Below are positions 63,052 to 64,000 of a stretch of 64,000 nucleotides of DNA, piece after piece (the first letter of the stretch is position 1; each line of letters starts with the position of its first letter). The DNA is taken from the NCBI RefSeq assembly GCF_042657185.1, contig NZ_JBHSNN010000062.1, one strand, 5' to 3'. A program made the translations under genes and the position numbers. Origin of the DNA: Ureibacillus thermophilus. Lineage in GTDB: Bacteria > Bacillota > Bacilli > Bacillales_A > Planococcaceae. Under the pieces are notes generated by a model. That model had not been told where the DNA came from. It saw only the letters and a list, made by a program, of their open reading frames with translations, and ran no database searches.

Positions 63052-63060
63052 TGGTATAAT
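63052..63060 (+). promoter_or_regulatory. extended -10 promoter of gpsB
   Basis: TG-G-TATAAT forms an extended -10 box; no good -35 lies 17 nt upstream, consistent with extended -10 usage. Confidence 0.55.
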
Positions 63061-63096
63061 ATATAGTACGTATGTATCGATGGAAGGGCGATGTGG

Positions 63097-63387
63097 ATGG
63101 AAATCAAATTAAATTCCAAGATGATATTGGAAAAAGAATTTAAGAGACAAATGAAAGGCTATAATATTGATGAAGTCGATGAATTTTTAGATATTATCAT
63201 GGAAGATTACGACAATTTCAATAAAATTATTAAAGAGCTGCAGGAAGAGAACGCCCGGTTGAAAAAAGAACTGGAAGCGGCAAAAAAACAACAATCTCCC
63301 CAATTTGCAGGAAATACGAATTTCGATATTTTAAAGAGATTATCGAATTTGGAAAAGCATGTATTTGGCAATAAATTGTACGATTGA
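63097..63387 (+). CDS. gpsB: cell division regulator GpsB
   Basis: A 96-residue DivIVA-like coiled-coil protein (ILEKEFKRQMKGYNIDEVDEFLD near 9-31, then a heptad region to about 70 and a C-terminal ISNLEKHVFG trimerisation-type segment). GpsB shuttles PBP1 (ponA) between the side wall and the septum. ATG 63097 is 8 nt after AAGGG. Located before rnpB, as in B. subtilis. Confidence 0.96.
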   Translation: MEIKLNSKMILEKEFKRQMKGYNIDEVDEFLDIIMEDYDNFNKIIKELQEENARLKKELEAAKKQQSPQFAGNTNFDILKRLSNLEKHVFGNKLYD

Positions 63388-63400
63388 TAATAATCTCATA

Positions 63401-63428
63401 TTGATTTCAAGCATTTGTTTAGTATAAT
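63401..63428 (+). promoter_or_regulatory. sigma-A promoter of rnpB
   Basis: -35 TTGATT (63401-63406), 16-nt spacer, -10 TATAAT (63423-63428), ending 9 nt before the predicted RNA 5' end. Confidence 0.7.
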
Positions 63429-63437
63429 AATATGTAC

Positions 63438-63853
63438 ATCATAGTGATTTCGGGTAATCGCTGCAAACAATTTTTGTTTGTAGAGGAAAGTCCATGCTCA
63501 CACGGATCTGAGATGACCGTAGTGTTCGTGCTTACCGAAAAAATAAGGTAAGGCAAAGCTGTTTTAGCTTTGACGGCGGAAGTAAGACCTAAGTCGCTTT
63601 TTGCGATATGGTCGAGGCTTCCTGAAAGTGCCACAGTGACGTAGCTTCACTGGAAACGGTGAAGGTGGAACGCGGTAAACCCCACGAGTGAGAAACCCAA
63701 ATTATGGTAGGGGCGCTCTCCCGAAGGAAATGAACGGAGGGAGGGACGGGAAGAATGGATCTTCCCGTAGATAGATGATTACCCCTGACAGTACGAGGCG
63801 AACGCTGCTTGAGTACGCAGGAACAGAACATGGCTTATAGAAATCGCTATGAT
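63438..63853 (+). ncRNA. rnpB: RNase P RNA, type B
   Basis: The catalytic RNA of the tRNA 5'-processing enzyme. Hallmarks: GGGTAATCGCTGC near the 5' end, GAGGAAAGTCCATGCTC (63483-63499), GAAAGTGCCACAGTGACG, TGGAACGCGGTAAACCCC, AGAAACCCAAAT and the 3' ACATGGCTTATAG. The ends pair as P1 (ATCATAGTGATTTC at 63438 with GAAATCGCTATGAT at 63840). It closely follows the B. subtilis type B fold. Ends are estimated from P1. Confidence 0.97.
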
Positions 63854-63903
63854 GGGAAAACCGTTGAATATCCAAATTTGGCAATTCTAAACTTTTACAA
63901 TGA

Positions 63904-63990
63904 AAAAGCTCTCCAATCATTGGAGAGCTTTCAGACTGTCGACAAACCCCAACTCAAATGAAGCATTTGAGTTGGGGTTTGTCTTTTTTT
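63904..63990 (+). terminator. tandem terminators after rnpB
   Basis: First hairpin AAAGCTCTCC / GGAGAGCTTT (63904-63931). Second, a 20-bp perfect stem (63941-63960 with 63964-63983, arms beginning GACAAACCCC) with a 3-nt loop and T7. Confidence 0.93.
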
Positions 63991-64000
63991 GCTCATCATT

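Noticed and set aside
63419..63920. short open frames on the minus strand
   Set aside because: They fall within the rnpB RNA gene and are accidental.

Overview
The window is a stretch of conserved chromosome from a low-GC, endospore-forming Firmicute of the order Bacillales. Sporulation and germination genes (spoIVA, sleB, ypeB, prsW), bacillithiol genes (bshA, ypdA), a type B RNase P RNA and long gene-for-gene synteny with the Bacillus subtilis fer-to-rnpB region all support this. The protein style and the intergenic repeats suggest the Lysinibacillus/Ureibacillus (Planococcaceae/Caryophanaceae) side of the order, but that placement is inference. No tRNA, CRISPR array, prophage or transposase gene was seen.

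Layout. 0-3.2 kb: thioredoxin-like protein, cupin, a 325-bp repeat with terminal inverted repeats, FapR-controlled fabI, and a PadR regulator with a membrane partner. 3.2-8.7 kb: ferredoxin, ypbB-recS, a LysM protein, a metallophosphoesterase and bacillithiol disulfide reductase. 8.9-12.7 kb: prsW, the germination pair sleB-ypeB and a PilZ c-di-GMP receptor. 12.7-20.4 kb: cmk, the S1-domain protein YpfD, der, gpsA, yphE-yphF, spoIVA and hup. 20.5-25.5 kb: folE-mtrB, the menaquinone genes hepS-menH-hepT, ndk and cheR. 25.6-31.8 kb: the aromatic supraoperon aroC-aroB-aroH-hisC-tyrA-aroA, here without trpEDCFBA. 31.9-38.4 kb: ypiA-ypiB-ypiF, the qcrABC menaquinol:cytochrome c reductase, ypjA and a zinc peptidase. 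38.4-50.9 kb: a YitT-family protein, dapB, mgsA, bshA, cca, birA, panBCD, a flavoprotein disulfide reductase and dinG. 50.9-64 kb: ypmB, aspB, dnaD, nth, ypoC, an XRE/membrane pair, ponA and recU on the minus strand, yppE, the DNA repair pair mrfA-mrfB, gpsB and rnpB.

How the genes work together. Several pathways are nearly contiguous: chorismate to tyrosine and phenylalanine precursors, the menaquinone side chain and its use by the cytochrome bc complex, pantothenate synthesis, and wall synthesis/division (ponA, gpsB). Most transcription is rightward. Strong hairpin-T terminators mark unit boundaries, and recognisable sigma-A, sigma-E and sigma-G promoters sit before several units.

Most notable points: (1) spoIVA appears to start at an ATA codon, and this start alone restores the P-loop and the family length of 492 residues; (2) a ~180-bp element is present in two inverted copies 29 kb apart, with outward-facing terminator hairpins and a flipped loop; (3) three palindromes at an exact 31-bp period lie before the PadR gene; (4) a large 18-bp inverted repeat plus a third palindrome controls an XRE/membrane pair; (5) panB has a long structured leader; (6) trp, bshB1 and asnS are missing from otherwise conserved clusters. 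I found no clear candidate for a wholly new multi-gene system.
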